Below, piece by piece: positions 43,201-53,038 of a stretch of 64,000 nucleotides of DNA. The translations under genes were made by a program, and so were the position numbers. The stretch spans positions 746,798-810,797 of the forward strand of contig NZ_HF536772.1 in assembly GCF_000312665.1 (NCBI RefSeq). The letters run 5' to 3'. Below the pieces are notes generated by a model. It ran no database searches. It worked only from the letters and a program-made list of their open reading frames with translations, and was not told the DNA's origin. Each line of letters opens with the position of its first letter. The first letter of the stretch is position 1. Source of the stretch: Rhizobium mesoamericanum STM3625 (lineage in GTDB: Bacteria > Pseudomonadota > Alphaproteobacteria > Rhizobiales > Rhizobiaceae).

Positions 43201-45015
43201 CGGCTGGTCGCCGCATTTGACCACCGCGACATTTTCATTGACCCGGATCCCGACATGGCAAAGACGTTCGCGGAGCGTCAGCGGCTTTTCAATCTGGCGC
43301 GGTCGAGCTGGCAGGATTTCGACAAGAGCACCCTATCGAAGGGCGCCATGATCATTTCCCGCTCGGCCAAGTCAGTCACATTAACGGCGGAAGCTGCCGC
43401 CGCGATCGGCCTCGACAAGACCGTGGCAACCCCGTTTGAGATCATGACGGCCATTCTGAAGAGCCCGGTTGACCTGCTTTGGTTTGGCGGGATCGGCACC
43501 TACGTCAAGGCGCCGTTCGAAACGGATGCCGAGGTTGGCGACCGCGCCAATGATCCCATCCGCGTTGCGGCCGAGGACGTGCGTGCGAAGGTGATCGGCG
43601 AAGGCGCGAACCTTGGTGTCACCCAAAAAGGCCGTATCGCCTACAGCCTAAGGGGTGGACGCTGCAATTCCGACGCGATCGACAATTCGGCCGGCGTCAA
43701 CACGTCGGACGTTGAGGTCAACATCAAGATCGCGCTTGCCGCAGCAATGCACGATAATCGCCTTACCCGGGCAAAGCGCGACCAGCTCCTCTCATCCATG
43801 ACTGACGAGGTCGCGAAGCTTGTGCTCAGGAACAATTATTTGCAGTCGTTGTCGATTTCGCTGACGGAGCGAAAAGGCACGGCCAACGGACTGGAACTTG
43901 CCCGGCTCATGACTGTGCTGGAAGGTGCCAAGCAACTGAACCGCAAGGTTGAAACGCTTCCTGACGATACCGTCCTCGCCGAGCGCTATGCGGCAGGCAA
44001 GCCTCTGACCCGGCCGGAGATCGGCGTTCTGCTCTCCTATGCCAAGATCGTGTTGTTCGATACTTTGGCCGCCAGCCGGTTGCCGGACGATCCATATTTT
44101 GCTGCGACGCTTTCGAACTACTTCCCTGCGAAGATGCGCAAGACGAATGCGTCGGATATCGATGCCCATCGTCTGAAACGCGAGATCATTGCGACCGTGC
44201 TTGCCAACGAGGCCATCAACCGTGGCGGCCCCGGCTTCGTCGTCAGCATGATGGATGCTACAGCGGCATCCGCGCCAGAAGTGGTTCGAGCTGCAATCAT
44301 AGCCCGTGACGGTTTCGATCTCGGAAGGCTCTGGGCGGAAACGGATGCGCTGGACGGCAAGATCGGCGGTCAGATGCAGAACCGCATCTACGAGGAAATT
44401 AACCACACCTTCATGGTGCTGACCCGCGTCCTCTTGAAAACGCAGATGGCCAAGGGCGATATGGCCGCTACGATCGAAGGACTGCAAACAGCCCTGAGAA
44501 GGCTCAAGCCGATTTTTGCCAACCAGACGGTGCCGGAACTCGAATCGCGCCAGCACGAGTATCGCGAGGCCGGTGTTCCGGACAAACTGGCCGCCGAGAT
44601 CTCCGGGTTACTCCGCTTTGCGCTCGTGCCTGAGATCATGCAGATTGCAGAACGCACCGGAGAACCGTTGGCGCGTGCGGCGGAAAGCTATTTTGCCGTC
44701 TCGCAGACATTCCGGATTGGACGGTTGCTCGCCGCTGGATCGCGCATCATCACAACCGATCATTACGAGAACCTGGCGCTGGCCCGCAGCATTGACCAGA
44801 TCGCCAGCGCGCGACGCGATATCGTCATTTCGGCACTCGCCAACCATGGCAAGGACAAGCTTCCGGTCCAAGCTTGGCATGCCGGCGATCGCATCAGGAT
44901 CAACCGAATAGCAGAAGAGTTGTCCGGATTGAGCGATAGCGGCGACCCGAACCTTGCCCGGATTACGGTAGCCGCCGGTCTGCTGAGCGACCTTGCGCGC
45001 GACGGCACGAGATGA
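40240..45015 (+). CDS. gdhZ: NAD-specific glutamate dehydrogenase, 180-kDa class
   Basis: A 1591-residue enzyme that deaminates glutamate to 2-oxoglutarate with NAD, in the length range of the large GDH class (about 1600). The N-terminal half carries ACT-like regulatory regions. The catalytic core has G-G-L-R-W-S-D-R near residue 798, N-A-V-I-V-P-V-G-A-K-G-G-F from 825, and the NAD-binding V-A-G-V-G-D-M-S-G-D-V-F-G near 965. The ribosome-binding site is GAGGGAG at 40225-40231. The 254-base leader is AT-rich and contains no gene. A membrane transporter gene follows after 30 bases. Confidence 0.96.
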   Translation: MAGRNNPKREKQLESATRIAAATGETYLDPVFLFGRASGDDLEHYTPEMLALAAVHSAKELSAWAGNSARITIDTIPDLEPDGVAVSVLSVTDHNMPFLYESVMGEVTSSHRDLYMAVHPILVMEAGKAPELYSADLPSEPANRVSHIQLHLAPLTTAQAADLIKRVKTVVEQVRVTVSDWKPMLDKLATVIDELSAYNASRRKTERDEALAFLTWLRDANFTFLGMREYVYSGKGANAKVERDKGTGLGILSNPDVLVLRTGKDAVTTTPEILAFLDGPDFLIVTKANVKSIVHRRAYMDYIGVKRFDTDGNVTGELRIVGLFTSTAYTSLASEIPLLRSKIERVKEHFGFDPMSHSGRMLDNTLESYPRDDLFQIDTTLLASFAEQINDLADRPRVRALPRIDHFDRFVSVIVYVPREEYDSIVREKIGAYLKTVYDGRVSAYYPAFPEGGVARVHFIIGRSGGKTPRVPQAKLEEAIRAITARWDDRFQALAGPKAPQLHVSHAFQDLFPPEETFYDLEDIAACAAGEPIRIAFYTREKDGVELLCLKIFHSGGQLALSRRVPLLENLGFNVISEGTFDIDVTLGGSQERLVVLHDMELEPRGGIQIDLHRHGEMLEDAFLAAFSGVIDNDNFNRLIVSAGLTARETSVLRAYARYLRQAGIPYSLDYIATTLDKYPVIAAMIFRLFYDALDPKISEKARIKKAAEHHQRIEAALSDVPSLDDDRILRRYVNVVDATLRTNYFQRNPDGSPKAMLAFKLDPHLVDALPEPRPFREVFVYGVEVEGVHLRFGKVARGGLRWSDRAEDYRTEVLGLVKAQQVKNAVIVPVGAKGGFYPKKLPVGGTRDEIFNAGREAYKTYIRTLLSITDNINGAVIVPPKDTVRLDDDDPYFVVAADKGTATFSDTANALAQEAGFWLDDAFASGGSAGYDHKKMGITARGAWETVKRHFREMDIDIQTTPFAVAGVGDMSGDVFGNGMLLSPKIRLVAAFDHRDIFIDPDPDMAKTFAERQRLFNLARSSWQDFDKSTLSKGAMIISRSAKSVTLTAEAAAAIGLDKTVATPFEIMTAILKSPVDLLWFGGIGTYVKAPFETDAEVGDRANDPIRVAAEDVRAKVIGEGANLGVTQKGRIAYSLRGGRCNSDAIDNSAGVNTSDVEVNIKIALAAAMHDNRLTRAKRDQLLSSMTDEVAKLVLRNNYLQSLSISLTERKGTANGLELARLMTVLEGAKQLNRKVETLPDDTVLAERYAAGKPLTRPEIGVLLSYAKIVLFDTLAASRLPDDPYFAATLSNYFPAKMRKTNASDIDAHRLKREIIATVLANEAINRGGPGFVVSMMDATAASAPEVVRAAIIARDGFDLGRLWAETDALDGKIGGQMQNRIYEEINHTFMVLTRVLLKTQMAKGDMAATIEGLQTALRRLKPIFANQTVPELESRQHEYREAGVPDKLAAEISGLLRFALVPEIMQIAERTGEPLARAAESYFAVSQTFRIGRLLAAGSRIITTDHYENLALARSIDQIASARRDIVISALANHGKDKLPVQAWHAGDRIRINRIAEELSGLSDSGDPNLARITVAAGLLSDLARDGTR

Positions 45016-45045
45016 GACAGTTCCGCTCTGAATCAGGAGCGGATT

Positions 45046-46431
45046 GTGAATCGCATCGACTGGACGGGTACTCAGCCGGCTAGGGCATCGGAGAAGGGCA
45101 TCTGGGGTTGGATGCTTTTCGACTGGGCGGCCCAGCCGTTCTTCACGGTTGTGACGACCTTCATCTTCGGCCCGTACTTCGTCTCTCGCCTGACGGCCGA
45201 TCCGGTCTCCGCCCAGGCAATGTGGAGCAACATGGCGACGATCTCTTCGGTGATCATCGCCATTTTGTCGCCCGTTCTCGGTTCAATCGCCGATCAGTCC
45301 GGCGCTCGGAAGCCCTGGATCGCTTTCTTTGCGGTTATCAAGATTACGAGCCTCTTCGGCCTTTGGTTTGCGGCCCCTGGTTCACCGCTCATTTATCCCG
45401 TGATCTTCATGATCCTGGCTTCCATCGCGGCTGAGTTCTCTATCGTTTTCAACGATTCCATGATGCCGCGGCTCGTTGGCAAGGACGAGGTCGGAAAACT
45501 ATCCAATACTGCCTGGGGCCTCGGTTACCTCGGCGGGATGATCGTCCTGATAGCCGTCGTTGTCCTGCTTGCGGGCAATCTTGAATCCGGCAAAACAATA
45601 TTCGGTCTCGAGCCGCTGTTCGGTCTCGACCCGCACCAGGGCGAGGATGCTCGTATCACTGGACCGATCTCGGCGGTCTGGTACCTGATCTTCATTCTTC
45701 CGATGTTCTTTTTCACGCCTGACATCAGCAAGGGCCTTCCGTTCGGCACTGCGGTGCGGACGGGCTTTGCCGAGTTGAAAAATACGCTTGGCGAGCTCAA
45801 GCACCGCCGAGGAATTCTTCATTTTCTGATCGCGCGGATGATTTATCAGGATGGTGTCAACGGACTGCTGATCCTCGGCGGCGCCTTTGCCGCCGGAATG
45901 TTTGGATGGGCGACGATCGAGATCGGAATCTACGGAATCATACTCAACGTCGTGGCAATCTTCGGCTGCATCATTGCCGGTCGCGTTGATCGGCGCATCG
46001 GTTCCAAATCGACGATCATCGTCAGCCTCACGATGTTGTTGCTCGCCACCATTGGCATTATATCGACGGGGCCGGGATATACGCTCTTTGGCTTGCTTGA
46101 GCTGCCAACCACTGATTCCAATGGTCTCTTCGGTACGGCAGCCGAAAAGGCCTATATTGCCTATGGCCTGTTGATTGGCCTTGCCTTCGGTCCGGTGCAG
46201 GCCTCGTCGCGCTCCTACCTCGCACGCAGCGTAAGTCTGAACGAGGCGGGTCGCTATTTTGGTCTCTATGCGCTTTCCGGTCGCGCCACGAGCTTCATGG
46301 CAACGCTGTTCTTTTCCGCCGTAACCTACATGACTGGCTCGTCGCGGCTTGGAATGGCGACACTGGTGCTATTCCTGGCCGTAGGGCTGATCCTACTTCT
46401 CCGTACGCCCTATCCCGCGGACAGGGCGTAA
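45046..46431 (+). CDS. MFS transporter of the UMF1 family
   Basis: A 461-residue polytopic membrane protein with about 12 helices. The N-terminal W-G-W-M-L-F-D-W-A-A-Q-P-F-F near residue 22 is the hallmark of UMF1/Atg22-like transporters, followed by S-P-V-L-G-S-I-A-D-Q near 78. Substrates are not established for bacterial members; amino-acid export is a possibility given the vacuolar amino-acid effluxer homologues and the glutamate dehydrogenase gene 30 bases upstream (inference). It starts with GTG after AGGAG at 45035-45040. It converges on purH with 15 bases between stops. Confidence 0.88.
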   Translation: MNRIDWTGTQPARASEKGIWGWMLFDWAAQPFFTVVTTFIFGPYFVSRLTADPVSAQAMWSNMATISSVIIAILSPVLGSIADQSGARKPWIAFFAVIKITSLFGLWFAAPGSPLIYPVIFMILASIAAEFSIVFNDSMMPRLVGKDEVGKLSNTAWGLGYLGGMIVLIAVVVLLAGNLESGKTIFGLEPLFGLDPHQGEDARITGPISAVWYLIFILPMFFFTPDISKGLPFGTAVRTGFAELKNTLGELKHRRGILHFLIARMIYQDGVNGLLILGGAFAAGMFGWATIEIGIYGIILNVVAIFGCIIAGRVDRRIGSKSTIIVSLTMLLLATIGIISTGPGYTLFGLLELPTTDSNGLFGTAAEKAYIAYGLLIGLAFGPVQASSRSYLARSVSLNEAGRYFGLYALSGRATSFMATLFFSAVTYMTGSSRLGMATLVLFLAVGLILLLRTPYPADRA

Positions 46432-46446
46432 CGGTGGGACTACCGC

Positions 46447-48063
46447 TTAGTGGCGGAAGTGTCGCATGCCGGTAAAGACCATTGCGACATTGTGCTCGTT
46501 GGCGGCATCGATCACTTCCTGATCGCGCATCGATCCGCCGGGCTGGATAACCGCCGTCGCACCGGCTGCGATCATGGACAGCAAGCCATCGGCGAAGGGC
46601 AGGAAGGCCTCCGACGCCACTGCCGAACCGCGCGTCAGCGGTTCTGCAAGCCCGAGAGCCCTGGCCGCTTCCTCGGCCTTCAGTCCGGCGATACGGGCAG
46701 AATCCACGCGGCTCATCTGGCCTGCGCCAATTCCGGCCGTTTGTCCATCCTTGGCATAGACCACGGCGTTTGATTTGACATGCTTGGCGACTTTGAAGGC
46801 AAATTTCATGTCTTCGAGTTCCTGCGGGGTCGGCGAACGCTTTGTAACCACCTTAAGCTCCAAATCCTCGACCATGCCATTGTCGCGACTCTGCACGAGC
46901 AGACCACCAGAGACGGTTTTCGCCGTCAGACCGGCAGAGCGCGGATCCGGAAGGCCACCTGCACTCAGCAGCCGAAGGTTTGCCTTACGCGCGACGACGG
47001 CTTTTGCCTCCTCCGTCACGTCTGGGGCGATGATAACTTCGGTGAAGAGCTTGATGATCTCTTCCGCCGTTTCTGCATCAAGGGTCTGGTTGAGCGCGAT
47101 GATACCACCAAAGGCCGAAACGGAATCGCAGGCAAGTGCACGCTTGTAGGCCTCGAGCAGGTTGGTGCCGGTCGCCACGCCGCAGGGATTTGCGTGCTTG
47201 ATGATCGCACAGGCTGCAGACCTCTCTGGCAGGAACTCGGCGACGAGCTCATATGCCGCATCGGTGTCGTTGATATTGTTGTAGGAAAGCTGTTTGCCCT
47301 GAAGCAGTGACGCGGTGGCAACGCCGGAGCGATGCTCGCCCGTTACATAGAATGCCGCCTTCTGATGCGGATTCTCGCCATAGCGCATCTCTTCCTTGAG
47401 TACGCCGCCAATGACGCGATGACGCGGGGTGTCTATGGAGAGAGCCTCGGCAAACCAGTTGGATATCATGGCATCATAGGCTGCCGTGCGAGCAAAGGCC
47501 TTGGCTGCCATTCGCTGGCGGAACGCGTAAGCGGTCTGGCCAGCATTCAAATCGATCTGCTCGAGCAGTTCAGAATAGTCCGCTGGATCGGTCAGGATCG
47601 TTACGTAGGCGTGGTTCTTGGCCGACGCGCGGATCATCGCCGGACCACCGATATCGATATTCTCGACGGTTGTCGGATAGTCACCGCCCGCAGCACGGAC
47701 ATCCTCGAACGGATAGAGATTGATGACAGCAAGGTCGATTCCGTCTATATCGTGCGCCTTCATCGCCGCCTGATGGTCCGCATCATCGCGGATGGCAAGC
47801 AGGCCACCATGCACTTTCGGGTGCAGGGTCTTCACTCGACCATCCATGATCTCTGGAAAACCTGTGATGTCGGAAACATCGGTCACGGCAAGTCCGGCTG
47901 CCGCGATTGCCTTATGTGTACCGCCCGTTGATAGGAGGCGAACGCCCTTGTCGACAAGTGCACGCGCGAGTTCGACGATACCGGTTTTGTCCGATACCGA
48001 AAGCAACGCAGTGTTGACGGCGACCTTGTCGGGTGCGGGAATTTTCTTGGAAACAACGGCCAT
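46447..48063 (-). CDS. purH: Bifunctional AICAR formyltransferase / IMP cyclohydrolase
   Basis: A 538-residue enzyme for the last two steps of IMP synthesis. The N-terminal IMP cyclohydrolase (MGS-like) domain has L-L-S-V-S-D-K-T-G near residue 20, S-T-G-G-T near 45 and [13 protein letters not shown] near 74. The C-terminal transformylase has L-R-Y-G-E-N-P-H-Q near 225, K-H-A-N-P-C-G-V-A near 290 and V-A-K-H-V-K-S-N-A near 421. The length is normal. The 95-base gap to the heparinase gene upstream has no clear riboswitch. Confidence 0.97.
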   Translation of the reverse strand: MAVVSKKIPAPDKVAVNTALLSVSDKTGIVELARALVDKGVRLLSTGGTHKAIAAAGLAVTDVSDITGFPEIMDGRVKTLHPKVHGGLLAIRDDADHQAAMKAHDIDGIDLAVINLYPFEDVRAAGGDYPTTVENIDIGGPAMIRASAKNHAYVTILTDPADYSELLEQIDLNAGQTAYAFRQRMAAKAFARTAAYDAMISNWFAEALSIDTPRHRVIGGVLKEEMRYGENPHQKAAFYVTGEHRSGVATASLLQGKQLSYNNINDTDAAYELVAEFLPERSAACAIIKHANPCGVATGTNLLEAYKRALACDSVSAFGGIIALNQTLDAETAEEIIKLFTEVIIAPDVTEEAKAVVARKANLRLLSAGGLPDPRSAGLTAKTVSGGLLVQSRDNGMVEDLELKVVTKRSPTPQELEDMKFAFKVAKHVKSNAVVYAKDGQTAGIGAGQMSRVDSARIAGLKAEEAARALGLAEPLTRGSAVASEAFLPFADGLLSMIAAGATAVIQPGGSMRDQEVIDAANEHNVAMVFTGMRHFRH

Positions 48064-48158
48064 GAGGCTTCTCCATTGGGTTTTCAGGAGATATCCGGCG
48101 AGGGATAAGCGGATGATGGCGCCGCGTTAGCACAGCTTTGCGCCCACGGAAACAGTCG

Positions 48159-49823
48159 CTAGCCCTTGCGCGATAAAAACCAGCGTATTTCCGGCCTGTC
48201 AGGATAGGAGAAGGCAATCTCGATCTGGTCGGATCCGCAAATGCCCGACGCGTCAGCAAAGAAGACGTCCTCGCCAATCAGCACCTCGTTCCCGGGCGAG
48301 GAAAACAGCCATGTTTCTCCATCAGGTGCCGTCATCATGATCGACTCTTTGTCGATTTGCTTCAAATTAATAGAGGGGTGGGCGTGGAATCGTGCCACTG
48401 CGCGCACGACCTCATCGACCTTGTCTTCCAGCGCAACCAGTCGATCACAGCCAGTGGCGATCAATCCCGTCGCGTTCAGGGTCAGCTCGCGCTCGTGCAG
48501 GACACCAAAAGCGTTGAGGTAGCCATCATGGCTTGCCTTGATCACATCGCGGCCGTCATCGCTGAGCGCGCGATCAACATTCACGGCTTTGACGCCATCA
48601 GTAATCACATTCGCAACGAACTCGGATGGTGCAAAACGGCTTGATGAGGTGTCGTTGACAGTGACGGTGCTATGCGCAGCGGTCGTTCTGGCAATCTGTA
48701 CGTAGCGCCTGCCCGCGAATTTCGGCGATCCAGAATTCACGATAAAACGATGACGTCCGGAGGACATCTCGAACGATAGGCACCCGGCATGTGCTGTGCG
48801 GGACAGGTTCCCGGCAGGCGGTACTCCGGTATCCGCAATAATTACTGTTCTTCCCGCCGCCAGCCGCTGATAGCGTGAATGGGGCATCGCCTTGAAGGGA
48901 TCGCCCGCGGTCTCGTCATACCGCAGCAACGACATCAATTCCGTCGCGAGAGTCGACGTCGCTCCATTGAAAAGCGCGAGATCACCATCCTGATGCCTGA
49001 AAAAGCGCAAGGCCGGATACATGCGATCAATGCCCGAGATCAGCTTTTGCGGCAAGTCATGACCAAGATTGACGTAGGTTTGCCGCAGCGGAAGGAGATC
49101 AAGGAGCAATTCCAACCCGACGCGTGGGTTGCGCGAAATATGGCCTCCGTCGGGGAGAATTTGGCTATCGAATTCCTGGTCTAATGCTTCGGCAGCGCGT
49201 CTAAGGGCACCGGCGCGCGTTGGCATTGCAATGGAGGCCATCGCCAGAGCAATCCGCAAACGAAAGCGAACCTCGCCGGGAGGCGCAAATTTTGCCATTC
49301 GCCTCAGAAATCGCACTTGAAAGGCGAGTGAGCGCAAGAAACGGCGATAGAAACCGCGGTCGGCATTGTGGAGAACAACGGGAGAATGCGAGAGCCAGGA
49401 AATCACGCGTTGTGCGGTAACATCGATCTCCCAGGCGATGCCCTCGATGCGGCCACCATGCAGCGACAGCCAGTTGTTGACGATGGAGCGGGCAACGCTT
49501 GAATGAAGGTCGCTTTTCTTGGTTCGCATGTGGCGGAGCCAGCCGAAGCTATGAAGCCGTAGCGCGAAAGCTCGAGATGGGAGGCTGAAATTGAAGGGCG
49601 ACTTGCCGCCGGTCTCGAGGAGCCGACCGGCGAGCGGGAAGCGGCCGTTCAAAATCTCTTCGGCCACATGCGGATCAACTGCACGCAGGTCCGTCGGAGC
49701 GACGATTAAGCGTTCCGGAACGTGAACCGTATGGCGGAAGAGGCGCAGCCGCAGAATTGCTCCGCGGCACAACGTGCGCCGCCAAGCCTCTCCCACGTAA
49801 AGAGCCGAGAACCCGGACCACAT
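48159..49823 (-). CDS. Heparinase II/III-like protein
   Basis: A 554-residue protein of the heparinase II/III family common in alphaproteobacteria, with an alpha-toroid N-terminal half (about residues 90-300) and a beta-sandwich C-terminal half. Recognisable family segments are N-N-W-L near 115, L-P-D-G-G-H-I-S-R-N-P near 223 and A-H-A-G-C-L-S-F-E near 336, then A-A-H-S-T-V-T-V-N-D near 368. Polysaccharide lyase activity is likely but the substrate is unknown. No signal peptide is evident. It lies between rsmB and purH on the same strand, an order I recall in other rhizobia. Confidence 0.85.
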   Translation of the reverse strand: MWSGFSALYVGEAWRRTLCRGAILRLRLFRHTVHVPERLIVAPTDLRAVDPHVAEEILNGRFPLAGRLLETGGKSPFNFSLPSRAFALRLHSFGWLRHMRTKKSDLHSSVARSIVNNWLSLHGGRIEGIAWEIDVTAQRVISWLSHSPVVLHNADRGFYRRFLRSLAFQVRFLRRMAKFAPPGEVRFRLRIALAMASIAMPTRAGALRRAAEALDQEFDSQILPDGGHISRNPRVGLELLLDLLPLRQTYVNLGHDLPQKLISGIDRMYPALRFFRHQDGDLALFNGATSTLATELMSLLRYDETAGDPFKAMPHSRYQRLAAGRTVIIADTGVPPAGNLSRTAHAGCLSFEMSSGRHRFIVNSGSPKFAGRRYVQIARTTAAHSTVTVNDTSSSRFAPSEFVANVITDGVKAVNVDRALSDDGRDVIKASHDGYLNAFGVLHERELTLNATGLIATGCDRLVALEDKVDEVVRAVARFHAHPSINLKQIDKESIMMTAPDGETWLFSSPGNEVLIGEDVFFADASGICGSDQIEIAFSYPDRPEIRWFLSRKG

Positions 49824-49934
49824 GTTTTATTGTCTATTGACCCACGTCGTTAAGAATAAGTGAATAAGCCCGGAATCGGTGACACTTACGTATCAAGTTA
49901 TGACAGATGCTTAACTATGACAGTTGCCTTTCGA

Positions 49935-51329
49935 TCAGGCAACACGGCGCATCACGACGGCGTAGAAGCCGTCAAGACCACGCGCATAACCAGAGGGAAC
50001 CTCGAGCATATCGGGAGTCGTGCGGAACTCCCCAAGAGGGCTGATGGCGGACTCCAAACCGGGCCAGCGCTCGGCCTCAATGGCGACACGCTCGAGGATC
50101 GGTGTATCCGAAAGAACACGAGCGGCTACCTCTTCTCCTTCGGCCGGATCAAGCGAGCAATTGGAAAAGACGATAGTGCCGCCCGGCTTCAACAGGGTTA
50201 TTGCATGGCGCAGCAGTCGCTCCTGAAGCGCAGCGAGTTTCGCGATGTCCTCCGGTCCCTTGGCCCAGAGAACATCCGGATGCCGACGCGTCGTTCCCGT
50301 CGATGAGCAGGGCGCATCCAGCAGGATCGCATCGAACAGTTCCGCCGGCTCATATTTGGTGAGGTCGCTGGCAACCGTCTCGGCATTCAATCCAAGCCGA
50401 CCGAGGTTCGCTCGCAGTCGCTTGATACGGTTTTCGGACTGCTCGACCGCGGTAACGTTGCCTCCAGCAAGAATCAGCTGAGCTGTCTTTCCGCCTGGGG
50501 CTGCGCATAGATCGGCAACACGCTTGCCCGCCAAGTCGAGAAACAGCTGGGCAGGAATACTGGCGGCTGCGTCCTGAACCCACCACGCGCCTTCCGCAAA
50601 TCCTTCCAATGAGGGAACGCTACCCTGGAAGGCGGCCAACCGCACACCGCCCGTCGGTAGCACAACGCCACCCAGACGTCCCGCCCATCCCTGCGCGTCG
50701 TCTTTGACCGTAAGATCGATCGCGGCCGGCTCGAGCTGCGATTCAGAGATTGATTGCGCCCTTTCCTTGCCATAAGCCTTCTCGAGCCTGTCGAGAAACC
50801 ATTCCGGCATCACCGGGATGGTGCCGATCTCTGCAAGGATATGATCCTTCTCGCGTCCAAGACGGCGCAGAACTGCGTTCACAAGCTTTGCAAAACGACG
50901 ATTCCGCGGGTCCTGATTTGATTGCTCGACCGCGAGGTCGACCGCCGCATGGTCTGGCACATCAAGATAGAGAATCTGCGCGGCAGCGATCGCAAGAACA
51001 TGGTGTAGCGCCCTTGCACCTTCGGGAAGCGGCGATTCAAGCAGACGGGAGATCGCGGCGTCGATTCGCGGCAAATGCCGCAGCGTCGCATTGAGAATGG
51101 CCCGCACCAAGGCGCGGTCCCCCTCGTTGAGAGCCTTGTACGCCGGATTGCCATGTTCATTGTCCAAGGCGCCGTCAAGTGGAAGCTTTCGGTCGACCAC
51201 GGCCGCCAGGATCTTGGCAGCGGCAGCGCGAACCTGCAATCCCGGTTTTGTCGGACTGGGAACAGCCCCCGGGTTGGACGACTTTGTTTTCCGAAATGGC
51301 TTTTTCTTGCCGTTTGAATTCAAGACCAC
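49935..51329 (-). CDS. rsmB: 16S rRNA cytosine-C5 methyltransferase (RsmB/NOP family)
   Basis: A 464-residue methyltransferase. The N-terminal NusB-like RNA-binding domain spans about residues 30-165. The C-terminal SAM domain has [11 protein letters not shown] near 270, the motif IV Cys in D-A-P-C-S-S-T-G near 341, and the motif VI Cys in F-S-N-C-S-L near 390; both catalytic cysteines are present. The start is GTG at 51329 and overlaps the htpX stop by 10 bases, so the two genes are probably coupled. The first 25 residues are Lys-rich. Confidence 0.93.
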   Translation of the reverse strand: MVLNSNGKKKPFRKTKSSNPGAVPSPTKPGLQVRAAAAKILAAVVDRKLPLDGALDNEHGNPAYKALNEGDRALVRAILNATLRHLPRIDAAISRLLESPLPEGARALHHVLAIAAAQILYLDVPDHAAVDLAVEQSNQDPRNRRFAKLVNAVLRRLGREKDHILAEIGTIPVMPEWFLDRLEKAYGKERAQSISESQLEPAAIDLTVKDDAQGWAGRLGGVVLPTGGVRLAAFQGSVPSLEGFAEGAWWVQDAAASIPAQLFLDLAGKRVADLCAAPGGKTAQLILAGGNVTAVEQSENRIKRLRANLGRLGLNAETVASDLTKYEPAELFDAILLDAPCSSTGTTRRHPDVLWAKGPEDIAKLAALQERLLRHAITLLKPGGTIVFSNCSLDPAEGEEVAARVLSDTPILERVAIEAERWPGLESAISPLGEFRTTPDMLEVPSGYARGLDGFYAVVMRRVA

Positions 51330-52282
51330 GGACCTTTCGGCGGTTGTGAACCACCGCGATCAAGACCGGTATTCGGAACCGAGCGCGATTTGCGCATCGG
51401 ATTATCAGCGCGCGCTGGCGCCGTCGAGACATTCATGCCGCCACGTGCCATTTCCTGCAGAGCCGCAATCCGGTTTTCCGTATTCGGGTGCGTAGAGAAC
51501 AGATTGTCCATGCCAGCACCTGTCAACGGATTGATGATGAACATGTGGGCGGTTGCCGGGTTGCGCTCAGCATCATAGTTCGGCACATGCGAGGCGCTAC
51601 GTGCAATCTTCCCAAGTGCCGAGGCAAGCCACAAGGGATTGCCGCAAATCTCTGCACCCCGGCGGTCGGCCGAATACTCGCGCGTGCGGCTAATGGCCAT
51701 CTGAACCATCATCGCGGCAAGCGGTGCGACAATCATCGCCAGCAATACTCCTATAAAACCCAGCGGATTGTTGTTGTTTCCCCGGTTGCCACTGAAGAAG
51801 AACGCAAAATTGCCCAGCATGGAAATCGCGCCGGCCAGGGTCGCGGTGATCGTCATCGTCAAAGTGTCACGGTTTTGCACGTGGGCCAACTCATGGGCCA
51901 TGACGCCGGCCACTTCTTCGGGCGTCAGTGCGCTCAGCAAGCCTGTGGACGCGGCAACGGCAGCGTTCTCGGGATTGCGCCCTGTCGCGAAGGCGTTTGG
52001 TTGCGGGCTGTCGTAAAGATAGACTCTCGGCATCGGCAGGCCCGCATTGCGCGCCAGATCCCTGATGATCGCGAAGAACTCCGGGGCATTGCGCTCGTCG
52101 ATCTCCTGCGCGTGATAGGCCGACAGCACCATGCGGTCGGAATTCCAATAGGAAAAGAAGTTCATCCCAGCGGCGATCACGAACGCAATCATCATGCCGC
52201 CGCGTCCACCAATTAGAAAGCCGACGGCCATGAACAAGACGGTCATCAAGGCGAGCAACATGGCTGTACGGACAAGGTTCAT
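51320..52282 (-). CDS. htpX: HtpX, membrane zinc metalloprotease
   Basis: A 320-residue heat-shock-type membrane protease (M48) that degrades misfolded membrane proteins. The zinc motif H-E-L-A-H is at residues 130-134. N-terminal helices are at about 5-45, with further helices at about 145-165 and 175-200, and the third zinc ligand lies in the R-E-Y-S-A-D-R region near 214. The ATG at 52282 begins the usual M-N-L-V-R-T sequence behind GGAG; the frame is open 36 bases upstream. The C-terminal extension past residue 290 is polar and Pro/Arg-rich. Confidence 0.95.
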   Translation of the reverse strand: MNLVRTAMLLALMTVLFMAVGFLIGGRGGMMIAFVIAAGMNFFSYWNSDRMVLSAYHAQEIDERNAPEFFAIIRDLARNAGLPMPRVYLYDSPQPNAFATGRNPENAAVAASTGLLSALTPEEVAGVMAHELAHVQNRDTLTMTITATLAGAISMLGNFAFFFSGNRGNNNNPLGFIGVLLAMIVAPLAAMMVQMAISRTREYSADRRGAEICGNPLWLASALGKIARSASHVPNYDAERNPATAHMFIINPLTGAGMDNLFSTHPNTENRIAALQEMARGGMNVSTAPARADNPMRKSRSVPNTGLDRGGSQPPKGPWS

Positions 52283-52406
52283 TGCTATCTCCAAAACACG
52301 GGTAAGCAGATCGCGCAAAAGGTGGAGGGTTTCAATTGCGGCGCCGGCGCTCTATGATTTGGTCATTCACCAGTCATTTTCAATATTTTTCGGACGGAAT
52401 CGCGTG

Positions 52407-52631
52407 ATGCAAGCAGCGGAAAGTAACAACGACGATACCCAGGCGGCTGAGGCCGCCGAGGCTGATCGCAAGTTGCTGACGCCGGCTGCCAAGCGCGCAC
52501 TGGCCGAAGCCGAAGAGCGTCGGCGGAACGAGAAGCGAGTAGAAATGCCGCCCGAGATAGGTGGCCGCGGCGGTGCAGATCCTTCCCGTTTCGGGGACTG
52601 GGAGATCAACGGCAGAGCGATCGATTTCTAA
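52407..52631 (+). CDS. DUF1674 / SDHAF4-like succinate dehydrogenase assembly factor
   Basis: A 74-residue soluble protein. The C-terminal signature P-E-I-G-G-R-G-G-A-D-P-S-R-F-G-D-W-E, ending with A-I-D-F, is diagnostic of the DUF1674 family, whose mitochondrial member SDHAF4 helps flavinylated SdhA mature. The N-terminal half is acidic, then charged and helical (A-E-A-E-E-R-R-R). The ATG at 52407 is preceded by an in-frame GTG at 52404; either could be used. The gene is divergent from htpX. Confidence 0.85.
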   Translation: MQAAESNNDDTQAAEAAEADRKLLTPAAKRALAEAEERRRNEKRVEMPPEIGGRGGADPSRFGDWEINGRAIDF

Positions 52632-53002
52632 GTAAACATCCCTATTGCTCCCTTATTCGTTCTCGCGAAAGATTGCTTCCTCGCACTGGACCTTTATGCG
52701 GTTGCTCGCGACGAAATAAAGGACCAGCATTCGCTGAATTCCTGAAAGTGATCGAGAGTGGCACTTCGCTGGTCAAAGTGCGCCCTTGGCCGCAGCAAAC
52801 CAAAAAAGTCTACGTTCGGATGCGGGATCGAATGCGCCTGGGACGCACTCCAGCTGTGCTGAAGTAAGACAGGAACGACGATCGCTACGCCTGGAAGCCC
52901 CGGCATCCGGATCACCCGGATCCAGGTGACGCAGATTGCCGGCGACAGATGTTTCAGCCGCATTCTCGCAAACGCCGGGGTAAACCTGCCCCCTAGAGAA
53001 TT
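52632..53002. other. Intergenic region with no supported gene
   Basis: Short frames exist on both strands (for example 52673-52867 and the reverse of 52694-52963) but none has a ribosome-binding site or a recognisable product. An inverted repeat ATCCGG-ATCAC-CCGGAT lies near 52909-52925. The region separates the SDHAF4-like gene from the convergent end of acs. Confidence 0.6.
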
Positions 53003-53035
53003 GAAGCCTCCCCAATCGTTCGGGGCGGCTCCTTT
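53003..53035 (-). terminator. Terminator of acs, possibly bidirectional
   Basis: On the minus strand the stem AGCC-G-CCCC pairs with GGGG-A-GGCT around GAACGATT, a few bases after the acs stop, followed by TTCAATTCT. On the plus strand the same stem is followed by CCTTTTG. Confidence 0.65.
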
Positions 53036-53038
53036 TGC

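Noticed and set aside
48064..48158. Possible ZTP-type riboswitch before purH
   Set aside because: The 95-base leader is short and I could not find the conserved stems or pseudoknot elements.
52673..52867. 64-residue frame between the SDHAF4-like gene and acs
   Set aside because: TTG start, no ribosome-binding site and unconvincing composition; a minus-strand frame covers the same bases equally poorly.
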